A DNA stretch of 64,000 nucleotides from Smallanthus sonchifolius. Taxonomy: Eukaryota > Streptophyta > Magnoliopsida > Asterales > Asteraceae. Below, in pieces: positions 32,830-44,526 of this stretch; position 1 is the first letter of the stretch, and each line of letters starts with the position of its first letter. Location: the NCBI GenBank assembly GCA_023525975.1, contig CM042035.1, positions 22,547,501-22,611,500 on the forward strand, written 5' to 3'. The notes below the pieces were generated by a model, which was not told where the DNA came from, did no database searches, and was given only the letters and a program-made list of their open reading frames with translations. The position numbers and the translations under genes are program-made.

Positions 32830-35004
32830 TGTAAGGCCCGTTTCCCGGATAACCTCACTTGTTGGATTTACTCATAAACATAGTCATAAATACTGAACTT
32901 AAATTAAATTAAAACATTCATCATTCAATTTCATTACATAACAGCGGAAGTCTTAACAGTTAAAAGAAAACACATCATATTCTTAAGAAACAAAAGTGGG
33001 ATGTCAGTCTTGTGCCGGGTAACCTTCACGCCTTCGCACGGCCTTTTCCTTTGTTACCTGAAATGTATACTAAAAGTCAGCTAACGCTGGTGAGTTCTAG
33101 TTTAATGCAATTTACTGTAAACATTCTTTTCTTTATAGGTATAAGTGTGCGTTACTGTATAATCATTCATATAAATACGTATTCATAACTTTTGCCTTTC
33201 TTTCATCTTTCTTTTCTGTATTTTCTTTTTCTGTATTTTTGTGATTTCATACATATATATATATATGTGCATTCACCCTTTTCTTCTTTCTTTCTTTACA
33301 TTCATGGGTCATACTCTATAAGAGTGATCAACCCGTCTTTTACTGCGTATGTCACAAAGACATACGCCCTTAAGCTACCGTCGTAGCCCTTTTACTCGTC
33401 CGGTCCTAGAAACCGTCCGCCTTAACTTTTCCGTCCGGCCAACCTTCGGCCGTCCGCCTTAACCGTCCTACCGTCGTAGTCCGTCATATTCGCCCGTCTG
33501 CCCTAAGGCAGCCGTTTCCCATGCGACTATTATTTATACAACCGTTCTACTATAATATGCCAATTGCTTCGACCGTCCTTTAATGGCATTCGTACGTCCT
33601 AGCTGATGAAGGAACGCACTTGTCCCGGTTGTAAAATAGTCACATGGTCGTCCGTCTACCGAAGTAGCCGTTATCATCGAAGCGTCCATAACATTTTCTG
33701 TACTTTGCAAGCAATATATACATGGATATAAAGCAAGATTTCATTCTTATATGTTATGACATTCATTCAATTCATTCTTTGCAAGCAATATATACATGGA
33801 TATAAAGCAAGATTTCATTCTTTCATTTTGTGTTATACTTTCATTCATTCTTTATAATCATGCTTTTCATTCTTTATTCATAATTTCTCTTTCGTGTATA
33901 GGTATATATATATATACTTGTATAACACATATGATCACATTAACATTCATAAACTTTATTCACTTAGTGTATACACTTCAGCCCCAAAACATTTGAAAAC
34001 ATTTGCACATAACATAAAAAGGGGCACATAGAACTCACCTGATGAGTAGTTTCTGTAATACACTAAGCTGGCTACTGGGCTTCACTAATGTCACTCACGC
34101 TCTGTATAATAAAGTCATACACATAAGATGGTGCTCCTAGATGACACTAGACATTACTATGCTTGAACTCAGTAGTTTCGAGAGGTGGGTCGCATCGAAA
34201 CTATGGTAGTTTCGAGCTATGGTCTTACACTCGAAACTAGGTAGTTTCGAGTCATAATCCTTCTATCGAAACTATGGCAGTTTCGAGTCATTAACTTATG
34301 AAAAATCTTAGTTTAGGTTCAAGGTGACACTCGAAACTAGGTAGTTTCGAGTCCTGAGTTCCTATCGAAACTATGGTAGTTTCGAGTCATTGGCTGCTAT
34401 CGAAACTAGATAGTTTCGATGGGTCTGCATGTATCGAAACTATAGTTTCGATTCATGGGTCTGCACATATCGAAACTAAGTAGTTTCGATGGGTCTGCAC
34501 AGATCGCCATTTCCAAAAATCTGAAGTTTTGCATGCAGGTCTGATTCGAGTCGATATCTCGGTTTTCCAAGATCAAAACGTTGGGTTTTCATTCTAGATG
34601 CTATATCTAAGCTCATTTTCATGTTTCATCCGCAAAATCGCTATCTTTTTAGCCAAAACCCGAAAACTCCCAAAACGAGCAAAAACTCATAATGTGATCG
34701 AACTGTTACCTGGATTGGATTTCTGATTCAGAGGATATGTTCACGAGCACAGCAGCAACGTCCTCTCGAATTCCCGAGTTGATCCGTCACTTTCTCTCTC
34801 TAGACCCGAGCTCTCCTTTCTCTCTCTAAAAGTTGCGTGAGTGGGGAAATGAGCAGGGAAGAGGGGCTGCCTTGCCTCTTATGCGACTGGGCTTCCCTCG
34901 GCCCATTGAGGCCGAGCCCAAGCCCGTTCCCTTTGTTTAAATACTCTGGCTAAAACACCGGTCTCGCTATTTTTTATTCGTTTTATTATTTTTGGGATGT
35001 TACA
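32830..35004 (-). mobile_element. 5' LTR of the young Tekay (2175 bp)
   Basis: Near-identical to 25692-27868. The only differences I saw are a substitution in the stretch AAACCGTTCGCC versus AAACCGTCCGCC and one TA unit. The promoter should lie here, read on the minus strand; a TATTTAAA at about 34944-34951 is a candidate core. Confidence 0.95.
34172..34490. repeat. TCGAAACTA...TAGTTTCGA palindrome array, right LTR
   Basis: The same array as at 27036-27354, unchanged by eye. As the 5' LTR copy it would lie at the front of the transcription unit. Confidence 0.9.
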
Positions 35005-35634
35005 TTGTTGTTTTCGGTCATCCCGTAACCACTGCTGCGTTCACCCGACGTTCTCCTCCATATTCCTCTCTCGTTCATTCTCTTTCTTCCTCGGCCGTTA
35101 GCCTCCCTTCTGCTCCGGTCACCACCTCCATACGCCATCCTCGCCGCACCTTCGACCACCATTATAACAGCCCACCCCTCCTTCGCCGCTCGTGGTCAAG
35201 TAAACCACCAAACCCCAAATCGAATTTAACCGCATGAATTCAAACAAGTAAAAAGGAATGGGTTTACGGGTGTTACCTTAACGAAGAGAAGTCCTCCCTT
35301 TAGCTTGACACCGCCACAGAACCACCCCCAGACGAACTTGCTCCGCCTCCCTTCTCCCTGCGCTCCGTAGTGCTGCCTTCAACACAACCCAGCCAATAAT
35401 GGCTTAGGGTTTCTCCATAACTTGTTTAAATATATCCCACCCTTACATCCGGGTCCCTGCGTTCTGTTTTTCGTACGTTTTGATACCTAATTGTGTTTTA
35501 AACAGTTAACCGGTTCACTCATAGGAGTTGAACGCACGTTAGGTGGCAACCCATGCTCCTAACTATACTTAAACACAGATTCGGGTCGCCCCTTCACTCG
35601 TTCCATTAACTTGCGGATTTCCGGGATGTTACAC
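35005..35634 (-). mobile_element. 5' LTR of the old Tekay, right part
   Basis: Resumes with TTGTT after the young insertion and ends GGGATGTTACA at 35634. Its CT/CCG-rich 230 bases read through as an open frame on the plus strand, but this looks like low-complexity LTR sequence, not a gene. Confidence 0.85.
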
Positions 35635-36170
35635 ATTCCGTTATTTAAAAAAAAGCTTAACGAACGATAGTTATCATAGAAAACGGTGTCAGGCAAATCA
35701 TTAATAAAATTTAAACGAAAACGTAGGCGCAACGGTAAAAGGAATGCTAATAAAAGTGAAACATAAAACTAAATAATAAAAAAAGAAAAAACAAATTTAC
35801 CGATTCGGGTCGTCGAAAACCATAAAAGTTAATGCCTATACGGGTTACGATAATACAAACACCGACAATGATGTTGTTCGCTCATAATAGGTTTGGTTCG
35901 TCGCGGTATCACAACGGTAACGGCACTCGCTATAGGCAACGATACAAAAAAAATTGGATTTTGAATACAGCTCCATTTAAAAAAATATATATATCGAAAC
36001 CTTGACGAAAAAAAAACAAAAAACAGCCGCTCCCTCCGTATTTTAGAAAAAAGTTAACGAACGAAAGTTATTAAAGGAAAAATAAATTAATTGAAAATAA
36101 AAAGGGCTAAAAGTGTATATTATATGTAGTATAAGGTTGAAACTAAAAATAGTAAAAAAAAAATAGTCAC

Positions 36171-36464
36171 GCGTCAGTCATTGAACATGTTACTGTTCCT
36201 AGAGGTTCTCCTTTAATCCTAATTAATAATTCTAATATATTAAAATTTACAAAAAAATATCATAGTTTAAATATAAATGAGGTGAACACACCAGGGCATG
36301 ATCCACCTGCACCGTGAATGGGCATGGAACACTGCCCCGGGTGACAAGATTGGTGGCGTGATTGTGTGTATTAGTGTGTGTGTGATTGGGGGGTATCTAA
36401 ATATCGGGCGTGGGGTAAGTGTTTGTGTGTGTGTGTGTTATGTATATGTATATGTATATGCGTA
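36171..36464. repeat. GT/TATG-rich microsatellite region
   Basis: Short (GT)n tracts at about 36382 and 36423 and a (TATATG)n tract at about 36440. No gene is visible. Confidence 0.6.
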
Positions 36465-37026
36465 CAGTGGCGGAGCCTCATAGAAGGGAATGAATTCACC
36501 CGACACAAGTCAATTTCGCGTCTCATATGTAACGTGTAATAGAAAATTTTCGAGCGACATCGTTATTTTTTTACGGTTGACATCATTGGTTTTATAAAAA
36601 AAATATTGACCCCATTGACTTGAAAAAACTATATATATTTTACCAAAGAAAAAAGTTTCCTAAATGTTTTACATATTAAAAAAAAATATAGTTTAAAAAT
36701 TAAGTCAATTACTTATTTTTTAATAGTGGACTTTAAATAATTAAAGGCTCATGTTTTATTTTTTAAATTTTTACTAAATAAGGTAATAACCATTATAGGC
36801 TTTAATTATTTAACCTAAATTATAAAAGGTCGCGTAAACTGACTTTCTTGAGCGATTTCTTTTATTTTTATTATGTTTTTTTTTCAATTACACTACACTT
36901 TTATTATGATATTGACTTTTAATATGTGATTCGACCCGATTCGAAAATTTTGACTCTGGGTTACTATAAACCCGAGTATCGAAAAAAAATGACACCATAT
37001 GAAAAAAATTCTTGGCTCCACCACTG
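36465..37026. mobile_element. hAT-like MITE (562 bp)
   Basis: Ends CAGTGGCGGAGCC / CAGTGGTGGAGCC form an inverted repeat. The 8-bp flanks TATGCGTA and CATGCGTA differ at one base, as expected for an old hAT-type duplication. AT-rich interior without coding sequence. A shorter relative may be at 51842-52051. Confidence 0.7.
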
Positions 37027-37227
37027 CATGCGTATATGTATATATATGGATAGTAAAACCATTACACACCTTAAATATTGTGTTTAGTGATTGCCCTCCT
37101 GCTGACGTGGCGGTACGTTTTTAAGTTTTTAGTGAAACTATTACACATAGCCTAAAGAAAACAAAAGTATATAAAAAAGTATGTATTTCTTTATGACAAA
37201 GCATAATAATTATTTTGGGTAAAAAGG

Positions 37228-37634
37228 TAAATTCAAATTACCAATGTTAACACATCTTTCACCAAATTCAAGAGTTGTCTTCTCCGACAAGACTAACGCT
37301 ACATTCACCTTCCACGATACCAAAAAGAAAATGAGAGAGAGAGCAAACACGGAAAATTGTTTCACTCTATGTTTCAATATTTTCTCTCGTGCGGTCATGA
37401 GTATTGCATTATTAAAGATATATTTAACTAAGAAAATACGTTATAGTAGCCTTCTAAAACCGGGGCCTCCAAATTTTAGGGCCTAAAGCTATTGCTTCAC
37501 CTGCTTCATAGTATAATTACATTTGGGTTAAAATATAAATTCAAATTACCAATGTTGACACATCTTTCACCCTCTTTAAGAGTCCTCTTCTCCAACAAGA
37601 CTAACAATACATTCACCTTTCACGATACCAAAAT

Positions 37635-37697
<63 letters not shown>

Positions 37698-37885
37698 AAG
37701 AAAGAGCAAACACATAAAAATGTTTCACGCTATGTTTCAGTATTTTCTGTCGTCTCTCTCAGCAGTCATGAATATCACATTATCAAAGATATATTTAACT
37801 AAGAAAATATGTTATAGTAGTGTTCTAAAATCGAGGCCCCCAAATTTTGGGGCTAAAAACTGTTGCTTTACCTGCTTCATGGTAG
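37228..37885. repeat. Tandem duplication of a ~300-bp unit
   Basis: Unit 1 (about 37228-37510) and unit 2 (about 37536-37885) share AATTCAAATTACCAATGTT, CACGATACCAAAA, TATATTTAACTAAGAAAATA and GCTTCATGGTA-like blocks in order. Unit 2 is longer because of the TA/GA microsatellite at 37637-37700. No convincing coding frame is present. Confidence 0.75.
37637..37700. repeat. Compound (TA)n(GA)n microsatellite
   Basis: About 21 TA units followed by about 10 GA units inside the second copy of the duplication. Confidence 0.9.
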
Positions 37886-38200
37886 AACCGCTCTTCACCT
37901 ATATGTGCACTACCTGTTATGATACAAATTGGTAATCAAGAGAACAAGAGCTAAAAATAGAGGAGAAGAAGAAGAAATCACATAGAAGGAGATTAACTCT
38001 CAAATTCATTAGCCTCCCATTACGAGTCATCAGTTCGTTACTTAAACGAACACTTGTTACAACATACAGTTACAACCTTATGGTATTTAACTATTACAAT
38101 TCAAGTCCCTCTACTATTTAGTATGTAACAAAAGATTTTTATCCCCAAAAATCAGAAGGAGAACAAATGTACAAAAAAATGATACATACATATATATATA

Positions 38201-38527
38201 GGGGAAGGTTCCAGAGAAAACCACATAGTTAGGCGAAAACCGAGAAAACCACTAAAAAAATCAATTTTAACCAATAATATAATAATATTTATTTTTATTT
38301 TATTTTATTTTTTATTTTTTTATAAGATTATCAATTTAATATTACACATTTTTACAAAAAAATCATTTAAATATTGGCTTACGTATACGTAACCCATAGT
38401 GTTAAGTATACGTAAACAGAAAACAAAAAAATTGCGGCTACGTATACGTAACCCATAGTATTACATATTGTCTTAGTGGTTTTCTTGGTTTTCGCCTAAA
38501 TTTGTGGTTTTCTCTTGATCCTTCCCC
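38201..38527. mobile_element. MITE with ~55-bp inverted repeats (327 bp)
   Basis: Left arm GGGGAAGGTTCCAGAGAAAA, right arm in reverse complement GGGGAAGGATCAAGAGAAAA, with pairing continuing through GGCGAAAACC and AGAAAACCACT. It sits in a TATATA context on both sides. The interior has two copies of TACGTATACGTAACCCATAG. Confidence 0.85.
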
Positions 38528-38535
38528 TATATATT

Positions 38536-38566
<31 letters not shown>

Positions 38567-38576
38567 ATATATATAT

Positions 38577-38950
38577 GGTTAGGATCATTTGAGAACTCTA
38601 AATTTCTTGAGAACTCCTATCAATGGTTTATATTTTTTAAATTTTATATTTTTTATATATTGTCATGTGTGTTTATGTACATAAAAAATAATCAAACTAA
38701 TTTTTACATATGTTTTTACATTTTTAAACTTTTACCTATACATGTGTAGATAGTAAAACATACACATGACTACACATGTGTAGGTAAAAATTTAAAAATG
38801 TAAAAACATATGTAAAAATTAGTTTGATTATTTTTTATGTACATAAACATACATGACAATATATAAAAAATATAAAATTTAAAAAATATAAACCATTGAT
38901 AGGACTTCTCAGAGTTCTCAAGATATTTAAGAGTTCTCAAATGATCCATT

Positions 38951-38953
<3 letters not shown>
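38577..38953. repeat. Foldback element: 377-bp near-perfect palindrome
   Basis: The two arms (about 180 bases each) are near-complete reverse complements, for example GTTTGATTATTTTTTATGTA on the right against TACATAAAAAATAATCAAAC on the left. The centre lies near 38760-38785 around CACATG/CATGTG strings. The ends GGATCATTTGAGAACTCT are shared. It lies in a (TA)n tract that continues to 38999. It could form a long hairpin if transcribed. Confidence 0.85.
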
Positions 38954-38999
<46 letters not shown>

Positions 39000-39000
<1 letters not shown>

Positions 39001-39080
39001 TAGCTTTAAACCCATGTATTACACGGTTTACACATTAATATTACGTTGATTAATATCTGAACATGTATTCTTATACAACA
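39000..39080 (-). mobile_element. Helitron 3' end fragment
   Basis: On the minus strand: CCGTGTAATACATGGG hairpin, TTTAAAG, CTAG at 39000-39003, then T. A second Helitron end (39081) abuts it, so one inserted into the other. Confidence 0.6.
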
Positions 39081-39501
39081 CTAGGTTATAGGCCCGTGTA
39101 CTACACGGGTTGAATAAGGGATAAAATGTAAAGTAAAAAATAATGTTCATAATCTGATCTAATAGACGAGTTGAATAAAGGATACAACGTGAAGTAAAAA
39201 AAGAAGTTCGTAATATGATATCGAATATCTCATAGATATTTTAAAGGAAAACGATATAATTTATAATTCTCTAAATACTTCTAATAACTTATATTAGATA
39301 TTACATATAATAATGAAAATGAAAAATTACATTAATCAAAAAGTTGGGAGCATAATTTTGACAAATTAAAATTTGATTGTAATATTTAAAGAAAGGTAGC
39401 AATTAAATGTACATGTGATTAATTTATATCAATAAGTTATAAATAATGATTATAATTATTGTGAACTTAAATTTGGAATGTAAAAATTAAAAAATGAATT
39501 T

Positions 39502-40004
39502 TGTTGAAGCAGTTTTGTGTGACAAACACTCTGGATAGTGTCTTAGCTTTTGTACTTGTCTTGTATGTATTAGTCTTTGTATGTTAGTGTCTGTATGTAT
39601 TAAGTTATCGAGTTGTAATTACTAATGTATATACTAGTCGTCTGTTTTCTCTAAGTGTTTTACGCACTTAGTATGTGCGCAGGAATTACTTCCTGCGTAC
39701 TTAGCAAGTACGCAAGAATTCTCTGCGTACTTGTTAAGTACACAGGAACAATTTGCCCTGCGCACTTGTTAAGTGCGCAGAGATCAGGTTTAGTATAAAT
39801 AGGTTGTGGTGACAGAAGTTATGTACGCACTCATTTGTAACATCTCTGTAACCTACAAGTTTTATAATAGACGAAGTTTGAAAGTGTTTTCGCTGTCGGT
39901 TTACTTTGTGTTACTTGATTCTCCACCTAGTCACGGGTATTCTGCACCCGGTCCGACTAGTCACACACCCACACGTAACGATCCGAGACACCCGGGGACC
40001 TACA
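39502..40004 (+). mobile_element. 5' LTR of the gag-only Copia
   Basis: TGTTGAAGCA to GGGACCTACA. TATA box TATAAATA at 39794-39801. Palindromic CTTAGCAAGTACGC-type units occur at about 39660-39785. It has 14 extra bases near 39583-39596 relative to the 3' LTR. Confidence 0.93.
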
Positions 40005-40006
40005 AG

Positions 40007-40018
40007 TGGTATCAGAGC
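40007..40018 (+). other. Primer-binding site (tRNA-iMet) of the gag-only Copia
   Basis: TGGTATCAGAGC two bases after the LTR, complementary to initiator tRNA-Met. Confidence 0.93.
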
Positions 40019-41879
40019 CTCGGTGTTCGTTGATTTGTGTTCCAGTTTCGATTTTTTAGGGTTTTTGTGTTCATACGAGTTCGTACTTTTTCAGACCTAA
40101 AATCCTTAAAATCGAGTTTGTTATCACTTCATTTGGTGTTTGGAGGGCTAAGGGGTTGTTAGATGATGTTTTCTAAGCTTTTGGAAGCATTAATTTCTCA
40201 GATCCATCATTTTTCGAGCATTCTCCTCAAGATCCGTCAAGAACACTGCTGTACTGAACAAGTACGCAGAATCACCTTTTCTGCATATTTGCTAAGTACG
40301 CATGGGTTAGCACTGCGTACTTAGTAAGTACGCATGAGAAGTGACCTGCGTACTTAGCTAAGTACGCAAGAGCATTTCTCTTCGCACTTAACAAGTACGC
40401 ATGGTTACTTGGCTTTGTGAACTTACTAAATACGCAGCAACACCCTACATATGCGTATTTACTAAGTACGCATGAACTAGCATCTGGGATTCAAAAAAAA
40501 AAATTTGTATACGACGTGGCGGGAAAACTTTTCTTAGCCAATTTTTTTAGGGATCATTTGTACATTTGTTTCGGGCCATTTTTGAGAAGATAGTAATTTT
40601 GGTTTTTCCGGACCACAATTTGTATACGATGTGGCTTGGCGAAACACGGACGAGATTTTTGTTGGATGATACCACTTGTCATACATTGTTTAAGTGTTCA
40701 CACCTGAAAATGTGAGCTACGATTATCCGGGATACTTATTTAATAGGGTATGAATGCTGAACTAATGGGAGCAATTGGGTCGTCATCGGCTAAAGGTCTC
40801 GTTCTATTTGTGAAGATGTGGCTGCTTTGGGTCTTTTGGAAAGAGAATCATCTTGTTTAGGTATTCAAACCTGAATATATAGGCTACGAGTATCCGGGAT
40901 ACTTCTTTAATAGGGGATGAATACTGGAACAACTTGAACCCAAGGATTTGCTGTTTTGGTTCTTTGCAAAGGAATAAAAGAATAAAATCCCGGAGTTGGC
41001 TAGTTGTGCTTTTTGAGAATTTGAGTGAAGTGATGATGAAGCTGGTCATAGTTGGTTCCTATTGAAGCACTTGGTTTGGTCTACAATGAAAGCTACAGTT
41101 AAGAGGGAGTCGAGTTTGTCATCACTCGGCAACTGAAGACTGAAGTTTGAAGATTTGAAGATCTCAAATGGAATGCCAGAAGATCAAGTCTCGCCATAAG
41201 ACACTTGATGTCATTAGTTTAGAGGGAGTCTGTTAGGACATTCTTTGTAAACTGATGTTTATCAGTGTTAGAGATAGATAAAATTTGATGCTATAGTTAA
41301 GAGGGAGTTTGTAGAAGCATGTTTTTGTAACTAGTGATGACAAATCAGAGCTTTGCTCTTTATTTCGAGTGTTGTGAGTGTGTTAGGAGCATCTTCTACA
41401 CATCCTACAGAGTTTTACAAGCAAAAGAGAGTGTCTTTTGGTGATTTTTGTGATAAAATAGGGGTAGCTCTTGAGCACTATTTTAGAAGCAAAAATCACT
41501 CAAAAACCGACCTTTTGTTGTGTATTTAAGTGTTTTGAGCATCAAAGGTTGGTTAGAAACGATTTTCTTACCCTTTGGCTCATTTTGTTTGGTCATATCT
41601 TCAACTTTTTCTGTTTCCAGTGACCGAAAAAAGTTTGTGAGGGTTGGTGAAAAAGTTATCTGCGTACTTACCTTTTTTGGAAACAAGTACAGGCTTCCTG
41701 CGTACTTACCAAGTACGCAAGACCATTTCTTGTTGAGTACTTAACTCCTTCCTGTGTACTTGTCATTTTCCGCAAGAGCAAATATTAAGTGCACAAGACC
41801 AAGTTCTTAAGTGCGCAAGGCCAGAACTTAAGTGCGCACATTGTTTTGATTTTTCTGAAATTTGACTAAGTGTTTCACC
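40019..41879 (+). other. Long leader of the gag-only Copia with palindromes
   Basis: About 1.86 kb without a supported frame between PBS and gag ATG. It holds two clusters of GCGTACTTAGTAAGTACGC-like palindromes (about 40250-40470 and 41655-41830), continuing the theme of the LTR. A repeated CCGGGATACTT block occurs at about 40724 and 40894, and AGAGGGAGT at about 41103, 41223 and 41301. Confidence 0.6.
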
Positions 41880-43345
41880 ATGGCAAATCTTCAGAACCTC
41901 GGTAACCTTCTGAATTATGACAATGAGATTGGAACCCCACAGAAACCACCAAAGCTGCTTAATGTAAATGATTACTCAAACTGAAAATCACGCTTTGAGC
42001 ATTATATCTCATACACCGATTCTTCACTTTGAATACCCATTCTAGAGGGTTATAAGCATCCCATGTAACATCCATGATTTTTCAGACTATAAATTTTCTT
42101 TATTCCTCTTTTAAGAACAATACTTAACTCAAGAATCCTCGTACTTGTTCAAACTCATCATGTCACATTACTCATTATTTTACACATATATCAATTTAAT
42201 TCGCTTTCCAACCCACCATCACATAATATTTCCCTATAACACATGTATGTATGGTTATTTATAAAATTAGGTATGCAAATACATTTATACATTTGAAATT
42301 TATTTATTAAACCACGTAATTATATTGGTGTAGTTTTATATAAAAATATACCTATTCAACATTTTTAAATGAACCATTTTAAAATGTATAATATAAGTAA
42401 TTTTATAAGTTTTATAATTTTTAAACAAAAATAAAATTATAAATATACATATATATATATATATATAAGTTCAATTTAATACATTAGTTTGAACCCCTTA
42501 GGCACTTGAACTCCCATCTTGAACCCTCACCCTTAAACTTGAACATTTCCCTCTAAATTTTGACCTTATTCATCCAATTCAACCTATTTTGACTTTTCAT
42601 GGTCAACAGTTTCAAAAATCATGCAATTAACTCTGAAATCGACCAGAACCAGAGTCATGAGACTTTCCTTGGTTGCATTAGGAAATCTCAGTCGTTTTCC
42701 CCCTCATATGGCGAGCCAATTGAACCTCATTAAACCTGAATTCAAAATTCGAATGCCTGTTGACTATTCATGGTCAAACCGCGTTCTAATCAGTCTTCAA
42801 TCAAGGAATTTTGACGCGTTTAACACCCACAAATCACGCCTTCATTAGTTTCTTATGAATCCAGACCCTAATTGCGACCCAATTCATCAACATCCGGTTT
42901 AATTCACGCATAACTTGTGTTCCTTACTAGTCCGAATTGAATAAAACATTTTAGGTGAAATTGATGCGTCTAATCTACTCCCTCACTTTCGCAAATGCCA
43001 TTACAAACTCTCTGAACCTTAATCACGTCTGCATTCCACGTCTGGATCCCAATCAAGCACCAAGATCAGAGGATGTTTCGTCTCTGTCGTTCTCATTCGA
43101 TACACAACCATTGCAGGTAATTCTTATACCTATGCATTCGTTTTGACCACATGATCGAAATCCCCATGGTCGGAGCTTCGATCGCTGGCTTATCGACTCA
43201 ATTCCAGGGCTAGGGTTTTCGGGATACATATTGGGGGACGAAGGGATTGATGGCTTAAGTGATTTCTAATTTAGAACTCGGGTTTTGTCAAAGCAATTGC
43301 CCAGGTCCCTTGGTTAATCCGTTTCACTCATACGCGGCTGGTCGC

Positions 43346-43536
43346 GGGTTCGAAACCCGTACCCGACATGCTTTTTGCATTCCTTTATTCCCTGCGACCC
43401 AGCCCCTGTTTGCAGTAGCATAAAACCATTACGGACCAGACTAGTATCAGTAATCCATCACTGGCCCAGTGGTTAGAGTTGGATGCATTCACCGGGCAGA
43501 CCCGGGTTCGACCCGGGCAAACCCCACCTTTTTTTT
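43346..43536 (+). other. tRNA-like (pol III box) segments in the solo LTR
   Basis: First, a B box GGGTTCGAAACCC at 43346-43358. Second, a better unit: A box TGGCCCAGTGG (43462-43472), B box GGGTTCGACCC (43504-43514) inside a perfect T-arm CCCGG-GTTCGAC-CCGGG, and a terminator of eight T (43529-43536). No seven-base acceptor stem is seen, so these are tRNA-derived relics or internal pol III promoters, not tRNA genes. Confidence 0.5.
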
Positions 43537-44526
43537 CTTTTTTAAAAAAACCATTATTACCACTCCATTTATTTCATAAAAATCATTTTATAAAAGTTTA
43601 CACCATTCGAAACTATTTAGTACATAAATAAATGGTTCTAAAAGTAAAATAATTATCTTGGCAATTTAAATTGTTTTAAACCTTCATTTTCAACGTAAAA
43701 GTAACTAAAAATCCATTGTTACAAACGAAGCATTTTTTTTATATAATCATTTTATGAAATTGTGTTTAGATGATATAATTTCATTAAACATTAATTACCA
43801 AAACCATTTTTTTTATAATTTTCAAATAAATCTTTTTACGTTAAAATCTATTTAGAGTTTAAAGTTGTATTTACACAAAAAATATATATATATATATATA
43901 ATTTTTCTAAGTATATATTAGCACATATATTCACAATTCCTTTGAGAGACACTTTAATTAATTTTAAATAAACAAATTTATTTATTTAAATTAATTATCT
44001 TTTACATTAATAATCCATTTAGGGTTTAAACTATATCTTACTTAGATTAAACCCTAAGTCGATTGTTATTTTAATTAAAACTATAATATACTTTGAACTT
44101 ACATTTTGTATTCAAATTCAAACACCAACTTACGCGCATCCATTTCATGAAATGTCACAAATACGTTTGTACAAATTCCCACACTCAAATCTCGTTGAAC
44201 CTTAGACTTTGCCTTAGACTTTTTGTGCACATAATTGATTAGATACATATAATTCAATTTTAGGTCGACATTGTGATTAGCAACTCACTTGGGCCTCCTA
44301 TTACTCGTGTTGTCTACAACAACCATTACAAGTGAGTTTACATAGCCCCTCTTTTACATTTTTACATATTTTGGGGTGAAACATGATTACTCATCAAACA
44401 CTATTTGCAATTACACACGTACAATTCTACAATATGATCATATGTGTTTATTTGTGCTTTATGCTATAATGCTAATTGTTAAGGCTACATATACATGACA
44501 TACACGTGCAAACATAAATACATTAC

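Larger units (their letters stand above)
25692..35004 (-). mobile_element. Young, full-length Tekay chromovirus (9313 bp)
   Basis: Target duplication TTGTT (25687-25691 and 35005-35009), two LTRs of 2177 and 2175 bp, PBS, polypurine tract and one unbroken gag-pol frame. By eye the LTRs differ by one substitution and one TA unit. It inserted into the 5' LTR of an older relative in the same orientation. All parts needed for transposition appear present. Confidence 0.95.
21415..35634 (-). mobile_element. Old Tekay-type Gypsy element, deleted inside and split by a younger one
   Basis: Target duplication CATTC (21410-21414 and 35635-35639). From left to right: truncated 3' LTR (21415-23044), surviving gag start (about 23045-23724), PBS (23805-23816) and 5' LTR (23820-25691 plus 35005-35634). 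The reverse transcriptase, integrase and most of gag are gone. The two LTR copies differ at several percent of sites and by small indels, so the insertion is clearly older than the one inside it. Confidence 0.85.
21234..36170 (-). mobile_element. Helitron copy B, split by the Tekay nest
   Basis: The 3' end on the minus strand is a hairpin CCCGCCGCGAAGCGTCGGG, a poly-G run (the 16 C at 21244-21259 on the plus strand), then CTAG at 21234-21237 followed by T. The body continues across the Tekay insertion: 21238-21414 joins to 35640. Sequence at 35640-36165 matches copy A (7048-7540) in inverted orientation. The 5' end is near 36170 but not resolved. Joined length without the insert is about 710 bp. 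Confidence 0.6.

Noticed and set aside
26660..33996. Identical 66-codon frames at 26660-26860 and 33796-33996
   Set aside because: They are the same position of the two young Tekay LTRs; AT-rich, hydrophobic by chance, no start context or family.
34992..35237. An 81-codon plus-strand reading frame rich in Ser/Pro/Arg
   Set aside because: It starts at the edge of the young Tekay LTR and lies in the split LTR of the old Tekay. The CT-rich composition explains the lack of stops.
43455..43536. A possible tRNA gene
   Set aside because: A and B boxes and a T-arm are good, but no 7-bp acceptor stem or proper anticodon arm was found and it lies inside an LTR.
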